From Ktedonosporobacter rubrisoli (GTDB lineage: Bacteria; Chloroflexota; Ktedonobacteria; Ktedonobacterales; Ktedonobacteraceae), in NCBI RefSeq assembly GCF_004208415.1, contig NZ_CP035758.1:1240001-1304000 (forward strand): 64,000 nucleotides of DNA, written 5' to 3'. A program made the translations under genes and the position numbers. Below are positions 25,023 through 34,149 of this stretch, piece after piece. Below the pieces are notes generated by a model. That model did no database searches. It was not told the origin of the DNA and worked only from the letters and a program-made list of their open reading frames with translations. How positions within the stretch are numbered: the first letter of the stretch is position 1; every line of letters begins with the position of its first letter.

Positions 25023-26762
25023 ATGAGCTACATGAAATTTGACGTCATTATTGTAGGCGCAGGCGGAGCCGGCCTGATGGCAGCCATGCAGTTACCAGGC
25101 GCTAGCGTCGCAGTTCTCTCCAAAGTCTATCCCACTCGTTCGCATACTGGCGCGGCCCAGGGTGGCATCGCTGCCGCGCTGGGAAATCTTGAAGAGGACC
25201 ACTGGAAATGGCATATGTACGATACGATCAAAGGCGGCGACTATCTGGTTGATCAACCGGCGGCCGAGATCCTGGCCCGCGATGCCATAGATGCTGTCTA
25301 TGAGCTGGAACATCGCGGTTTACCCTTCGATCGCACGGCTGACGGACGTATAGATCAGCGCTTCTTTGGTGGTCATACGAGCAATTATGGTAAAGCTCTT
25401 GTGCATCGCTCCTGCAAAGCAGCCGATAGAACCGGACATATGCTCTTGCAGACATTATATCAGCAGGCCTTAAAGAATGAGGTGCATTTCTTCAACGAAT
25501 ATCTTGTCCTCGATCTCTTGCTGAATGAAGGGCGCGCCTGTGGTGTTGTGGTCCTGCAAATTCGCACGGGCGAGCTGCATGCACTCCATAGCAAAGCCGT
25601 GCTCTTCGCGACCGGTGGCTATGGTCGAGCCTGGCGCGTGACCAGCAACGCCTTTGCCTGCATGGGCGATGGTATGGCGCTGGCCTATCGGCGGGGCATT
25701 CCGCTGCAAGACATGGAGATGTATCAATTTCATCCTACGGGCCTTTATCGCATCGGGATCTTATTAAGCGAAGGAGCACGTGGAGAGGGAGCGCGGCTGA
25801 TCAACGGGGACGGTGAGTACTTTATGGAGCGCTACATGCCTACGCTCAAAGACCTGGCGCCGCGCGATATCGTCACGCGCTGCATGATTCAGGAGATCAA
25901 GGAGGGGCGCGGCGTCCAGGGCAAGGACTACGTTTATCTCGACCTGCGTCATCTGGGCGCCGAGGTTATCAGGCAAAAGCTCCCGGATATTAGCGAGTTC
26001 GCGCGTACCTATCTCACTGTCGAGCCGACAAAAGAGCCTGTTCCCATCCAGCCGACCGCACATTATGCCATGGGTGGCATTCCCACAGATCTTGAGGGCC
26101 GCGTCGTAATAGATCCGCAATGGACGCCGCTGCCCGGTTTCTACGCCGCCGGTGAAGTCGCCTGTGTCTCGGTCCACGGCGCCAATCGTCTGGGCACGAA
26201 CTCGCTGGTTGATCTTATCGTCTTTGGACGCCGCGCCGGCAAACATATCGCCAGCTTCATTCAGGAAAACGAGCATGTGCCGTTGCCCTCGCAGCCAGAA
26301 GACCAGGCCCGCGAACTTGTGGAACATCTCTATACCTCAAGCGGTGGCGAATCGGTGGCCCAGATTCGCCGCGACCTGCAGAATGAAATGGATCGCAATG
26401 TCTTTGTAGAGCGGACCGAACAGAGCTTGCTCCACGCCAGCGAAGCGATAGTGGGCTTGCAGGAGGCCTTTACCCGCGCCCAATTACAGGACAAGGGCAA
26501 GCGCTTTAATACCGAGCTTATTGAGGCGATCGAACTTGGCTTTCTGCTGGACTGCGCGGAGGTTACCACGCACAGCGCGCTGGCACGTCGGGAAAGCCGG
26601 GGCGCGCACTATCGCCTCGACTATCTACAGCGCGACGACGCCAACTGGCTTAAACATACTCTGGCCTACAGAGGAGCAAAGGCCGGCGAGATCCGCCTTG
26701 CCTATAAAGATGTGATTCTTATCGATGATCCCATCTTCGCGCCCAAGGAGCGCAAATATTAG
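25023..26762 (+). CDS. Succinate dehydrogenase / fumarate reductase-type flavoprotein (stand-alone SdhA)
   Basis: 579 aa, the usual SdhA length. FAD-binding GAGGAGLMAA at residues 12-21; the SHTGAAQGGIAAALGN loop whose first His carries covalent FAD; active-site HPTG (QFHPTGLYRIG), EGARGEGARLIN, HYAMGGI, and the C-terminal ARRESRGAHYR. The catalytic subunit would oxidise succinate or reduce fumarate, normally with an iron-sulfur SdhB and a membrane anchor. None of these is present here; it follows a YheO-like regulator instead and is followed by a MerR-type promoter. It may be a duplicate whose partners lie elsewhere or may act as a soluble L-aspartate-oxidase-like or fumarate-reductase-like enzyme (inference). 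Confidence 0.9.
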   Translation: MSYMKFDVIIVGAGGAGLMAAMQLPGASVAVLSKVYPTRSHTGAAQGGIAAALGNLEEDHWKWHMYDTIKGGDYLVDQPAAEILARDAIDAVYELEHRGLPFDRTADGRIDQRFFGGHTSNYGKALVHRSCKAADRTGHMLLQTLYQQALKNEVHFFNEYLVLDLLLNEGRACGVVVLQIRTGELHALHSKAVLFATGGYGRAWRVTSNAFACMGDGMALAYRRGIPLQDMEMYQFHPTGLYRIGILLSEGARGEGARLINGDGEYFMERYMPTLKDLAPRDIVTRCMIQEIKEGRGVQGKDYVYLDLRHLGAEVIRQKLPDISEFARTYLTVEPTKEPVPIQPTAHYAMGGIPTDLEGRVVIDPQWTPLPGFYAAGEVACVSVHGANRLGTNSLVDLIVFGRRAGKHIASFIQENEHVPLPSQPEDQARELVEHLYTSSGGESVAQIRRDLQNEMDRNVFVERTEQSLLHASEAIVGLQEAFTRAQLQDKGKRFNTELIEAIELGFLLDCAEVTTHSALARRESRGAHYRLDYLQRDDANWLKHTLAYRGAKAGEIRLAYKDVILIDDPIFAPKERKY

Positions 26763-26822
26763 GGCGCAACGAGCAGTCAGATCTATTACCGATTCTGTTA
26801 GCATTTTCAGTCCCTTTCCGGC

Positions 26823-26853
26823 TTGACTTCAAGTACGCTTGAAGTCATATACT
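26823..26853 (+). promoter_or_regulatory. MerR-type promoter: 19-bp spacer with a central palindrome
   Basis: -35 TTGACT (26823-26828) and -10 TATACT (26848-26853) are 19 bp apart. The spacer region contains a perfect palindrome, TGACTTCAAG-TACG-CTTGAAGTCA (26824-26847). This is the hallmark of promoters activated by MerR-family proteins, which twist an over-long spacer. It drives the Ddn-like gene at 26993. No MerR gene lies in the window, so the activator would act in trans. Confidence 0.85.
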
Positions 26854-26930
26854 CCACGGCAAGCGAGAGAAATATCCTCGGTCCGTTTCCGAGGGCATTT
26901 CTTGATTAAAGTCTAGAGCTTACATTGCCA

Positions 26931-26975
26931 CCTTGCACGCTGGCGAGAGCTGGCTGCGCTAGCCAGCGTGCAAGG
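26931..26975 (+). promoter_or_regulatory. Stable hairpin in the leader of the second Ddn-like gene
   Basis: CCTTGCACGCTGG (26931-26943) and CCAGCGTGCAAGG (26963-26975) pair perfectly over 13 bp, five bases before the AAAGGAAGG ribosome site. A smaller hairpin (CCTCGG/CCGAGG, 26876-26894) lies earlier in the leader. No T-run follows, so mRNA protection or translational control is more likely than termination. Confidence 0.65.
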
Positions 26976-26992
26976 TATAAAGGAAGGATGTT

Positions 26993-27421
26993 ATGACAGA
27001 ACTGAACATGAACGACTGGAACCAACAGATCATCGAGGAATTCCGCATCCATGGGGGCAAGGTCAAAGGAGCGTTTGAGGGCGTGCCTTTGCTCCTGCTG
27101 ACTACAACGGGGGCCAAAAGCGGGCAAAAGCGCATCAATCCGCTCACCTATTTTCGCGACGGTGAGCGCCTGTTTATCTTTGCCACTAAAGGTGGTGCGC
27201 CGACGAATCCTGGCTGGTATTATAATATGCTAGCACATCCACACGTGACCGTCGAGCTCGGCACAGAACAGTTTGAGGCTACGGCAGTGCTTCTTGCAGG
27301 CGAAGAACGCGACAAGGTTTATGCCAGGGAGGTACAGATCCATCCAGGCGCCGCCGACTACGAGAAGAAGACCACAAGGAAGATTCCTGTTGTAGAGCTT
27401 GTGCGCCGCCAGAGCGCATAA
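26993..27421 (+). CDS. Deazaflavin (F420)-type nitroreductase-family protein, Ddn-like (paralogue)
   Basis: 142 aa, collinear with the gene at 7360: NQQIIEEFRIHGGKVKGAF, LLLTTTGAKSGQKRINPLTY, FATKGGAPTNPGWYYNMLAH, VELGTEQFEATAV, then KIPVVELVRR. Split-barrel FDOR-A fold expected to bind F420H2 and reduce quinones or nitro compounds. It differs from its paralogue in being under a MerR-type promoter with a hairpin-rich leader of about 130 bases, which points to induction by a stress ligand. Monocistronic. Confidence 0.88.
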   Translation: MTELNMNDWNQQIIEEFRIHGGKVKGAFEGVPLLLLTTTGAKSGQKRINPLTYFRDGERLFIFATKGGAPTNPGWYYNMLAHPHVTVELGTEQFEATAVLLAGEERDKVYAREVQIHPGAADYEKKTTRKIPVVELVRRQSA

Positions 27422-27605
27422 TCATGCAGCGCAATATGTTCGCGCTTGTTGCGCGTAGAAATCCCAAATAATCCTGCGAACACGTGTTGAGGTAGAATAG
27501 GAATAATTAAAACTGGGAAAAGCTTGTGGAAAAGCGGCATGGACAGGCTCCGCGCCTCCCAACAAGCTTTGCCGTCCCTCTAAGTCTTGAAAATGTTTGC
27601 TCATG

Positions 27606-27644
27606 TTTTGCCATCAATTCTTGCTTTTTGCCTTCAATTGTTGC
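27606..27644. repeat. Short direct repeat, 20-bp period
   Basis: TTTTGCCATCAATTCTTGC (27606-27624) and TTTTGCCTTCAATTGTTGC (27626-27644) are near-identical, with a third degenerate unit after them (27645-27664). They lie 70-100 bp upstream of the small membrane gene at 27712 and could be a direct-repeat operator. Confidence 0.6.
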
Positions 27645-27711
27645 TTAAGCCCTTAAATTGGTGATAGACTGGTTATAGGCTTATGTATGGGAGAAGAAAG
27701 GAGTGTCAACC

Positions 27712-28170
27712 ATGACCGACCCCTCGGTTCAGCCACAGGCCGACGATTTCAAGCCTCCACAATCGGTCGTACGCTTTCCTCTGTGGGTGTCCATTGTGGT
27801 CATCCTCGGTGCTCTCTTGACCATCACAGGTGCAGTGATCAGTAAGGTTGACCCTACTCTGCTAACAAATGGGAGTCCCATGACAGAAGCAGTGCGGGTC
27901 TATGCAGACTATTTATTTGCACGAAATTTGGCGCTCGCAGTAATGCTGTTGTTTCTCCTTGCAGCCAGAGCTCGGCGGATGCTGGCCGGGTTCATGGTCC
28001 TCATCGCCCTTATTCAATTTCTTGACGTAGGAGACGATCTGGCTCGCGGAGCATTTCTGCTCGTGCCAGGCCTGCTCGTGTTTGCCATAGTATTCCTGAT
28101 TGGAGCAGGGCGGCTCTTCGGGCAGGCTGCCTGGCACGTCGATGCCTGGCGCGCGCCTGAGGAATCATAA
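27712..28170 (+). CDS. Small four-helix integral membrane protein
   Basis: 152 aa with four hydrophobic helices (WVSIVVILGALLTITGAVIS; LALAVMLLFLLAAR; MLAGFMVLIALIQFLD; LVPGLLVFAIVFLIGAGRLF) and an N-terminal polar tail. Start at ATG 27712 fits GAAAGGAG eight bases upstream; a GTG three codons earlier is less likely. The pattern with Asn/Arg at the end of helix 2 and a D-x-x-D motif in helix 3 resembles small DoxX/DUF4345-like proteins, but I do not recognise it firmly. Function unknown. Confidence 0.65.
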   Translation: MTDPSVQPQADDFKPPQSVVRFPLWVSIVVILGALLTITGAVISKVDPTLLTNGSPMTEAVRVYADYLFARNLALAVMLLFLLAARARRMLAGFMVLIALIQFLDVGDDLARGAFLLVPGLLVFAIVFLIGAGRLFGQAAWHVDAWRAPEES

Positions 28171-28277
28171 TCCTCCCAGCTCGCAGATATTCGAGCAACA
28201 ATTCAGATCGAGATTTTGATGGGCATCTTGATTACAAGCAAAAAGTCGGGGCTCATCTCTCAGATGCCCGCCAGCCA

Positions 28278-29126
28278 TTACACGCGACCCAACAAGCGCT
28301 CTCCGTGCTGAGCAACGAACTCGATCAGTTCGGCCTCGCTAAAGCTGGTTCGCGGCAAGAGGATCAGCCTGTCAACGCCCAGCTCGGCGTAGCGTTTGGC
28401 ATCCTCTAAAGTGAGCGCACCAGGAGGAGGCGTCACGCTGATCTCAAGCTTACCCAGTTCCGCCGGTCGCTCGTAGCGCTTGCCCGCCTCCGCAAGCTTA
28501 TTGAGCTCACGTGCTGTCACTTCGAGATCGAGATTAAAGCCATACCAGCCGTTACCTTGCTCCACGGCGCGCCGATAAGCTGGAACACTCTCACCCCCGA
28601 TGATAAGCGGGATCATGCGTTGTGGCTGCGGATAAGACTGCACATGTTCGAAAGAAACAAAACGACCATGATAAGCGGGTTGAGTCTGGGTCCAAATGGA
28701 GCGCATTGCCGCAAGGTATTCATCGGTACGTGCCCCTCTCTCCGCAAAGGGGACGCCCAGAGCCCGAAACTCCGGTTCTAGATAGCCGGCGCCAACGCCA
28801 AAAAGTAAGCGCCCGCCCGAGAGCTCATCAAGGCTGGCAAGTCCTTTGGCCAGTATAAGGGGGTTGTGCTGAGGCAGGACAATTACGCCCGTCCCCAGGA
28901 GAACCCGTTTGGTATGGGCGGCCAGAAAGGCCAGGGCCACGAGCGGATCAAGAAACCGCTCCTGCGGGTCGCTCGGCGAGGAAGGAACCCGAGGATCGGG
29001 GAGTACGATATGCTCAGCGGCCCAGAGCGACTCAAAGCCGGCGGCCTCGGCAAGCTGGGCTATCTTTATGGCGGTCACGGGATAACTGCAAGCCACCCTA
29101 TTCATTGAAAATAAGCCAAATTTCAA
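28278..29126 (-). CDS. LLM-class (luciferase-like) F420-type oxidoreductase
   Basis: 282 aa, TIM-barrel luciferase-like monooxygenase family. It shows AAGFESLWAAEHIVLP near the N-terminus, VALAFLAAHTKRVLLGTGVIVLP, LASLDELSGGRLLFGVGAGYL and IIGGESVPAYRRAVEQGNGWYG, a pattern common to actinobacterial and chloroflexal F420-dependent members. TTG 29126 is chosen because the sequence then aligns with the paralogue at 52476 (MKFGLF) and a GAAAGAG site lies upstream; ATG 29147 is an alternative. Divergent from an HTH/MmyB-like regulator, which is its probable controller. Substrate unknown. Confidence 0.85.
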   Translation of the reverse strand: MKFGLFSMNRVACSYPVTAIKIAQLAEAAGFESLWAAEHIVLPDPRVPSSPSDPQERFLDPLVALAFLAAHTKRVLLGTGVIVLPQHNPLILAKGLASLDELSGGRLLFGVGAGYLEPEFRALGVPFAERGARTDEYLAAMRSIWTQTQPAYHGRFVSFEHVQSYPQPQRMIPLIIGGESVPAYRRAVEQGNGWYGFNLDLEVTARELNKLAEAGKRYERPAELGKLEISVTPPPGALTLEDAKRYAELGVDRLILLPRTSFSEAELIEFVAQHGERLLGRV

Positions 29127-29326
29127 CCTTATCTCTCTTTCTGTCATCAAGATTCGCTATTTCACGACTCACCCGCGTGCTATGACAGCACATCCTGGCT
29201 AGACGTCACGGGCTTGCATGACATAGCAGAAAACTTCTTAATGTCAGAAGTATGGAGCAACAAAAAGCCTTGAACAATTACCTGATTCAGGCTAGTATAA
29301 AAACTACTACCCAGGGAGAGATGCAC

Positions 29327-30184
29327 ATGGATGATAAAGAAAGAAGAATGGAGCTTGCCAAATTCCTACGCACACGACGCGCGCGCCTCTCGCCCGCGCA
29401 ATTCCATCTGCCTGCAGGGGTTGGACAAAGGCGCACCCCGGGCCTGCGGCGCGAGGAGCTTGCCCAGCTCGCTGGCGTTGGCCTGACCTGGTATACCAAA
29501 CTAGAACAGGGGCAGGCCATTCAGGTCTCAGCCCAGATTCTTGAGAGTCTGGCGCGTACGCTCCAACTCAACGCCGACGAGCGCGCCCACTTATTCGTAC
29601 TGGCCCGCACACATCTACCGTTGCCATCCGCCAACCCTGTCGAGCAGCACATTAGCGCGGACTTACAGCGCGTTCTTGACAGCTTCAATCCATATCCAGC
29701 ATTCGTAGTCAATCAACACTGGGATATTAGCGGACGAAATCTTGCCTGCGCGCGCGTGTTTAGCTATAGCACCACGCCTCACAGACACCAGGCGCACAAC
29801 CTCTTATGGCTTATGTTTACCGATCCTGCCCTACGTCAGCTCTTCGTAGAGTGGGAACCCATAGCCCGCCGCGCGCTCGCCCTCTTTCGCGCCAGCGAAG
29901 GGCGCGACGCAGACTCTGCCTGGTTTAGCGAACTTAGGGATCGCTTGCTGCAGGCCAGCCCTGAGTTCTCTGCCTGGTGGCAGCTTTATGATGTTTGTGA
30001 GTCCCATATCGAACGCAAGGAGCTCAATCATCCGTGCGTAGGACAGCTCATTTTACAATCGACGACAATGCTACTCACCAATGCCCCCGAACTACGGTTG
30101 TTCCTCTATACGCCACTGCCAGAAGCTGATACCGCGCACAAGCTCGCCTTTCTGCTGGAACAGCCAGCCATAAGCAATGCCTGA
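29327..30184 (+). CDS. XRE-type HTH regulator with MmyB-like ligand domain
   Basis: 285 aa. Residues 5-75 form the HTH typical of MmyB-like regulators (LAKFLRTRRARLSPAQ, RRTPGLRREELAQLAGVGLTW, YTKLEQGQ). The rest is a PAS-like MmyB ligand domain (NPYPAFVVNQHWDISGRN; WLMFTDPALRQLFVEWE; HPCVGQLILQSTT), which in Streptomyces MmyB binds a fatty acid. Start at ATG 29327 lies seven bases after GGGAGAG. Divergent from the LLM-class oxidoreductase at 28278, so likely its regulator; this pairing with short-chain or F420 oxidoreductases is common for the family. Confidence 0.87.
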   Translation: MDDKERRMELAKFLRTRRARLSPAQFHLPAGVGQRRTPGLRREELAQLAGVGLTWYTKLEQGQAIQVSAQILESLARTLQLNADERAHLFVLARTHLPLPSANPVEQHISADLQRVLDSFNPYPAFVVNQHWDISGRNLACARVFSYSTTPHRHQAHNLLWLMFTDPALRQLFVEWEPIARRALALFRASEGRDADSAWFSELRDRLLQASPEFSAWWQLYDVCESHIERKELNHPCVGQLILQSTTMLLTNAPELRLFLYTPLPEADTAHKLAFLLEQPAISNA

Positions 30185-30440
30185 GTGGGCAGATAGTCCA
30201 TTATCCACATTCTGCTAATAGCCAAAAAAATCTTTAGTTCGCCTGCCTGCGCATAGCTTTTGCCCAAGAAGCTACTTACAATTCTGTCTGACAAGCAATA
30301 CAGCCTCTCCCTACTCTTGATCTATGCTTCTCATTTTTGCTATACTTACTATACGTACAGCGAATGAAATTTGGTAAGCAATCAGTTACGAAGCTTCAGA
30401 TAGCTATGACGATTAAATTATCAAAGGAAGAGAGCAAACA

Positions 30441-31436
30441 ATGAAACATTTCTGGCTAAAGCACAAGTGGTTACGCCGCACAACATATAGTATTCTCGTC
30501 TTGTTGGCATTTTGTCTTGTCGTCCTGTTGGCATTTGCTTATGCTTACATGCCGCCAGAAGATCGCGGTCACCCTTCTGCCTACCTGGCCCAATTGCAGC
30601 GAGAACATCTTGATCACTACATCGATGCAGGCAACTTTCGTTTGCACTATCTAGAGCAGGGCAGCGGAGAGCCGGTCGTGCTCCTGCCCGGCGGTGGTGC
30701 CTGGCTCTATGAGTTCCGCAACATCGTCACCACCCTGGCTCCCCACTACGCAGTCTATGTGATCGATCCTCCGGGCGATGGATATACAACTCCCCTCGCC
30801 AAAAATCCCGACTACAATAGCATATACACTCTCGACTCTATCGATAAGTCGTTACAAGAGTTTATGGACAAGCTGCACATTTCAAAAGCAGTTTTCGGCG
30901 GCAATTCCTGGGGTGGAGGCATGGCTCTGTACTTTGCAGAGAAGCACCCGGAGCGTGTAAGCAAGTACATTGGCCTTGATAACGCCGGCCTGGCTCTGCC
31001 TGATCCCTGGTTTTATGAGCTCGCCAAGTGGCCAGCAATTGGCGAAGCTACCATGAAGCTTTCTATGCCAACCAGCGCTGCAGCGACGAAAGATTTGTTG
31101 GAAGGGCTTCTCTATGATAAATCAAAGCTTTCGACCGAGATGGTGCAGGAGCTCTATCCACCCCTCACGTTCCAGTGCAATCTGATCTCACAATGGGTAC
31201 TGGAGCGCAATCTAGATTGGAAGGTGACGGACCAGCTCATTCCCAGGATGACAATGCCAACACTGGTCATCTGGGGCAAACAGGACACAATTGAGGATGC
31301 AAACAACTATATCCCACGCTGGCATCGGTTAAATCCTCGGGCTAAGATTGTCGTACTCGATCATGCAGGCCATCTGGTATATGATGATCAGCCAGAGGAA
31401 GTGCAGCAATTGATGCTGAATTTTTTAGCTTCATAG
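30441..31436 (+). CDS. Membrane-anchored alpha/beta hydrolase
   Basis: 331 aa. An N-terminal membrane helix (TYSILVLLAFCLVVLLAFAYAY) is followed by an alpha/beta-hydrolase domain: oxyanion segment LLPGGGAWLYE, nucleophile elbow GGNSWGGGMA (Ser near residue 160), acid in WGKQDTIED and His in LDHAGHLVYDD. The fold covers esterases, epoxide hydrolases and haloalkane dehalogenases; the G-N-S-W-G elbow favours an esterase or C-C hydrolase type. The catalytic domain probably faces outward. Monocistronic, with a GGAAGAG site. Substrate unknown. Confidence 0.87.
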   Translation: MKHFWLKHKWLRRTTYSILVLLAFCLVVLLAFAYAYMPPEDRGHPSAYLAQLQREHLDHYIDAGNFRLHYLEQGSGEPVVLLPGGGAWLYEFRNIVTTLAPHYAVYVIDPPGDGYTTPLAKNPDYNSIYTLDSIDKSLQEFMDKLHISKAVFGGNSWGGGMALYFAEKHPERVSKYIGLDNAGLALPDPWFYELAKWPAIGEATMKLSMPTSAAATKDLLEGLLYDKSKLSTEMVQELYPPLTFQCNLISQWVLERNLDWKVTDQLIPRMTMPTLVIWGKQDTIEDANNYIPRWHRLNPRAKIVVLDHAGHLVYDDQPEEVQQLMLNFLAS

Positions 31437-31678
31437 GGCAAAATACTTTATTCTACAAGCGTAGTGTTTATAGCTGAACGAGAGAGAATCGCGCAAGGAA
31501 GGCCAGGAGCCTGGAGAGTGCCCACAGCTTCCCTAGCAAGCTATTGTGTTAAGATAGAGCATACAAAATTTTAGCTGGTATCCCGCAATTTTGCTGAAAG
31601 CAAGAGGGAAGGGGCGAGGTAATTTTATATGTCTGTTAGCCTGTTTGTAATAGTTTTATTCCACCGAGGTAATGAGCG

Positions 31679-32566
31679 ATGGAGTTGAGGCAGCTCCACT
31701 ACTTTCTCGTTGTCGCCGAGGAGCTGCATTTTAGCCGCGCCGCCGCCCGTTTGCACATGTCGCAACCCCCGCTGAGCCAGCAAATCAAGCAGCTAGAAGA
31801 AGAGCTGGGAGTGCAGCTTTTCAAACGCACAAAGCGCCATGTCGAACTGACGGAGGCTGGCGAGGTCTTTCTGCAGGGCACACGGCAAATTCTGGCTCAG
31901 GTGAAGCATACTATCAACGACACGCAACGGGCCGAGCGCGGCGAAGTAGGCTCGCTCACCATTGGCTTTGTGGGCTCGGCAACCTATGAAATATTGCCGA
32001 AGATACTGCGTGCCTATCGTGCCAGCTTTCCCGACGTCAAGCTTGACCTGCGCCAGCTCACCACGGCCGAGCAGGTCAAGGCGCTCATAGCCGGACAGAT
32101 TCAGCTCGGTTTCCTCCGGCCTCCCATCCAGAAAGAGACGCTACGGCTCGAAACGCTCCTACGCGAGCCGCTGGTAGTGGCCTTGCCCAAAGATCATCAG
32201 CTGGCAGCAGAGACGCACCTGAGCTTACGCTCACTCGCCCAGGAGCCCTGGATTCTCTATCCGCGCCGCCTCGGAGCTGGTACCTACGATCGCCTCATGC
32301 GCGCCTGCCAGCAAGCTGGCTTTGAGCCGCAGATCGTCCAGGAAGCGATTGAGATGCAAACGATTGTCGGGCTGGTCGCCACGGGTATCGGCATCTCGCT
32401 GGTTCCAGCCTCGGTACAAGGCTTGCGCCAGAATGACATTATCTACCGCGACCTGTTCGATCCTCCCCTGAGCTGGGAACTGGCCCTGGCCATGCGCCGG
32501 GAAGAGCCCTCGCCAGTGCTAGAAAACTTCCTTACCATCGCCAGAAGCTTTCGGCAAGAGGACTGA
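31679..32566 (+). CDS. LysR-family transcriptional regulator
   Basis: 295 aa, standard LysR length. N-terminal winged helix (MELRQLHYFLVVAEELHFSR; SQPPLSQQIKQLEEELGV; LFKRTKRHVELTEAG) and a periplasmic-binding-protein-like effector domain (LTIGFVGSATYEILPKILRA). Resembles the CatR/BenM/AlsR branch that senses aromatic or organic acids. It runs toward the convergent exporter gene at 32659, so its target is not evident; the alpha/beta hydrolase gene upstream is on the same strand. Confidence 0.9.
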   Translation: MELRQLHYFLVVAEELHFSRAAARLHMSQPPLSQQIKQLEEELGVQLFKRTKRHVELTEAGEVFLQGTRQILAQVKHTINDTQRAERGEVGSLTIGFVGSATYEILPKILRAYRASFPDVKLDLRQLTTAEQVKALIAGQIQLGFLRPPIQKETLRLETLLREPLVVALPKDHQLAAETHLSLRSLAQEPWILYPRRLGAGTYDRLMRACQQAGFEPQIVQEAIEMQTIVGLVATGIGISLVPASVQGLRQNDIIYRDLFDPPLSWELALAMRREEPSPVLENFLTIARSFRQED

Positions 32567-32658
32567 TTCAAGCAAGGCTAGAATACTCCTGGCCTGAACC
32601 TTCTGAAGGCTCACACGGGCTTGATAAAATCTTCTCCGGGTTGGGTAACGAGCGAAGT

Positions 32659-34149
32659 TTATCCTTGCGTGGCCTCTCCACTCTGGCTCTCCTGAGTTGC
32701 CCGAGGCTTTTTGGCTGATGGCAGCAGCGAGACAAAGAGCAAGGTTAGCAGAGCTAGAGCAGCAATTGCCCATGTCGATGCCTCAAAAGCCTGCCCATAG
32801 CTCAGGGCAGGTTGCGCGCCGGGACGCAGGACACCAAAGAAGATGATACCAATGAAGGCGACGCCAAGTGCATTGGCAACCTGAGTTGTAGTCGTAAGCA
32901 CTCCCGAGGCAACCCCTACATTTTGCGCTTGAATACCAGCCAGAATTGTATTAATGAGCGGAGCCGCCACAATACCTTCACCGAGACCAACCACCAACAA
33001 AGGTAAGACAAGCTCTACCTCGCGAATGTGAAACCCGGTCTGGAGGACAGCCCATAGCGTCGAGAGCTCGCCAAGGAACATAACGATGGCGCCACTACGC
33101 AAGATCCACGTTCCGCCTAAGTGAGGAACCAAGCGCGGCGCAATCAGCGAAGTGAGCGCAAATCCGATTCCCAGAGGCATAAAGGTTAGACCAGCGGCCA
33201 GGGCAGAGAAGCCGAGACCCATCTGCAAGTACAATGCCAGGATAAAGAACAGGGCTGCATTGCCGCTATAAAACACCAGGGCAGCTATCATACCCAGATC
33301 AAAGGTTCGATCCTTAAAGAGTGAAAGCGGCAGTAAAGGGCTGCCTTGCTTTCTGCTCAAGCGATGTTCATAGAAGACAAAACCGGCAAAGACCGGAAGC
33401 GTCAGGATTAAGCAGAGAAAGGCCCACAATGGCCAGCCAGCATCGCGTCCTTCGACCAGAGGATAGGTGAGTAAAAAGAGGGCCACGGAGAGAATCCCTA
33501 CGCCGCCCAAATCAAGGCTACGTGCGCCATCCACGCGCGACTCACGAATCAAAGGGATAGCGGCCAGTACAGCCAGAATACCGATAGGAACATTAACCAG
33601 AAACACGTTGCGCCAACCCAGGCCAAAAGCATTGCTCGTAATCAGAAAGCCGCCAAGGATCTGGCCGGCAATCGAGGCCAAACCCACCGTAGCTCCATAG
33701 AAGCCAAAGGCAATCCCACGTTCCCGCTCACGGAAGTTTACCTGAATGAGAGCCAGCACCTGCGGTATCATCAGAGCTGCCGCCAGACCCTGCGCAATAC
33801 GCGCAATAATCAATAGAATGCCAGATGGCGCAAGGCCGCAGATGAGCGAGAAGAGCGTAAATCCGAGCATTCCAACTACGAACAAACGCTTGCGTCCATA
33901 TATATCACCCAGGCGCCCGCCAGTAATCAGACCTACAGCATAGGCCAGAGTATAGCCAGCGATGACGAGCTGGATCTCACCGAAGCTCATCTGTAAGCCG
34001 TGTTGGATCGAAGGAATGGCCACATTTACAATAAATGTATCTAGAATCGCCATAAAAGTGGCGATAAGAATAACGACAAGGGCAAACCAGCGACGCGTAT
34101 CCACTGCCGTGTCCGCTGGCCTCACTGATCTTGTTGTACGAGTAGTCAT
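32659..34149 (-). CDS. MFS multidrug exporter, DHA2 (14-TM) family
   Basis: 496 aa with about 14 hydrophobic segments. Signature LDTFIVNVAIPSIQ in TM1, motif A GGRLGDIYGRKRLFVVGM after TM2, ARIAQGLAAALMIPQV, and motif C-like glycines in GATVGLASIAGQILGGFLI. Likely a drug:H+ antiporter. Start at ATG 34149 is set by AAAAGGAAG. Divergent from the LysR gene at 34436 with about 290 bp between, so that LysR is the probable regulator. It is not a close copy of the DHA2 gene at 20288. Confidence 0.9.
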   Translation of the reverse strand: MTTRTTRSVRPADTAVDTRRWFALVVILIATFMAILDTFIVNVAIPSIQHGLQMSFGEIQLVIAGYTLAYAVGLITGGRLGDIYGRKRLFVVGMLGFTLFSLICGLAPSGILLIIARIAQGLAAALMIPQVLALIQVNFRERERGIAFGFYGATVGLASIAGQILGGFLITSNAFGLGWRNVFLVNVPIGILAVLAAIPLIRESRVDGARSLDLGGVGILSVALFLLTYPLVEGRDAGWPLWAFLCLILTLPVFAGFVFYEHRLSRKQGSPLLPLSLFKDRTFDLGMIAALVFYSGNAALFFILALYLQMGLGFSALAAGLTFMPLGIGFALTSLIAPRLVPHLGGTWILRSGAIVMFLGELSTLWAVLQTGFHIREVELVLPLLVVGLGEGIVAAPLINTILAGIQAQNVGVASGVLTTTTQVANALGVAFIGIIFFGVLRPGAQPALSYGQAFEASTWAIAALALLTLLFVSLLPSAKKPRATQESQSGEATQG

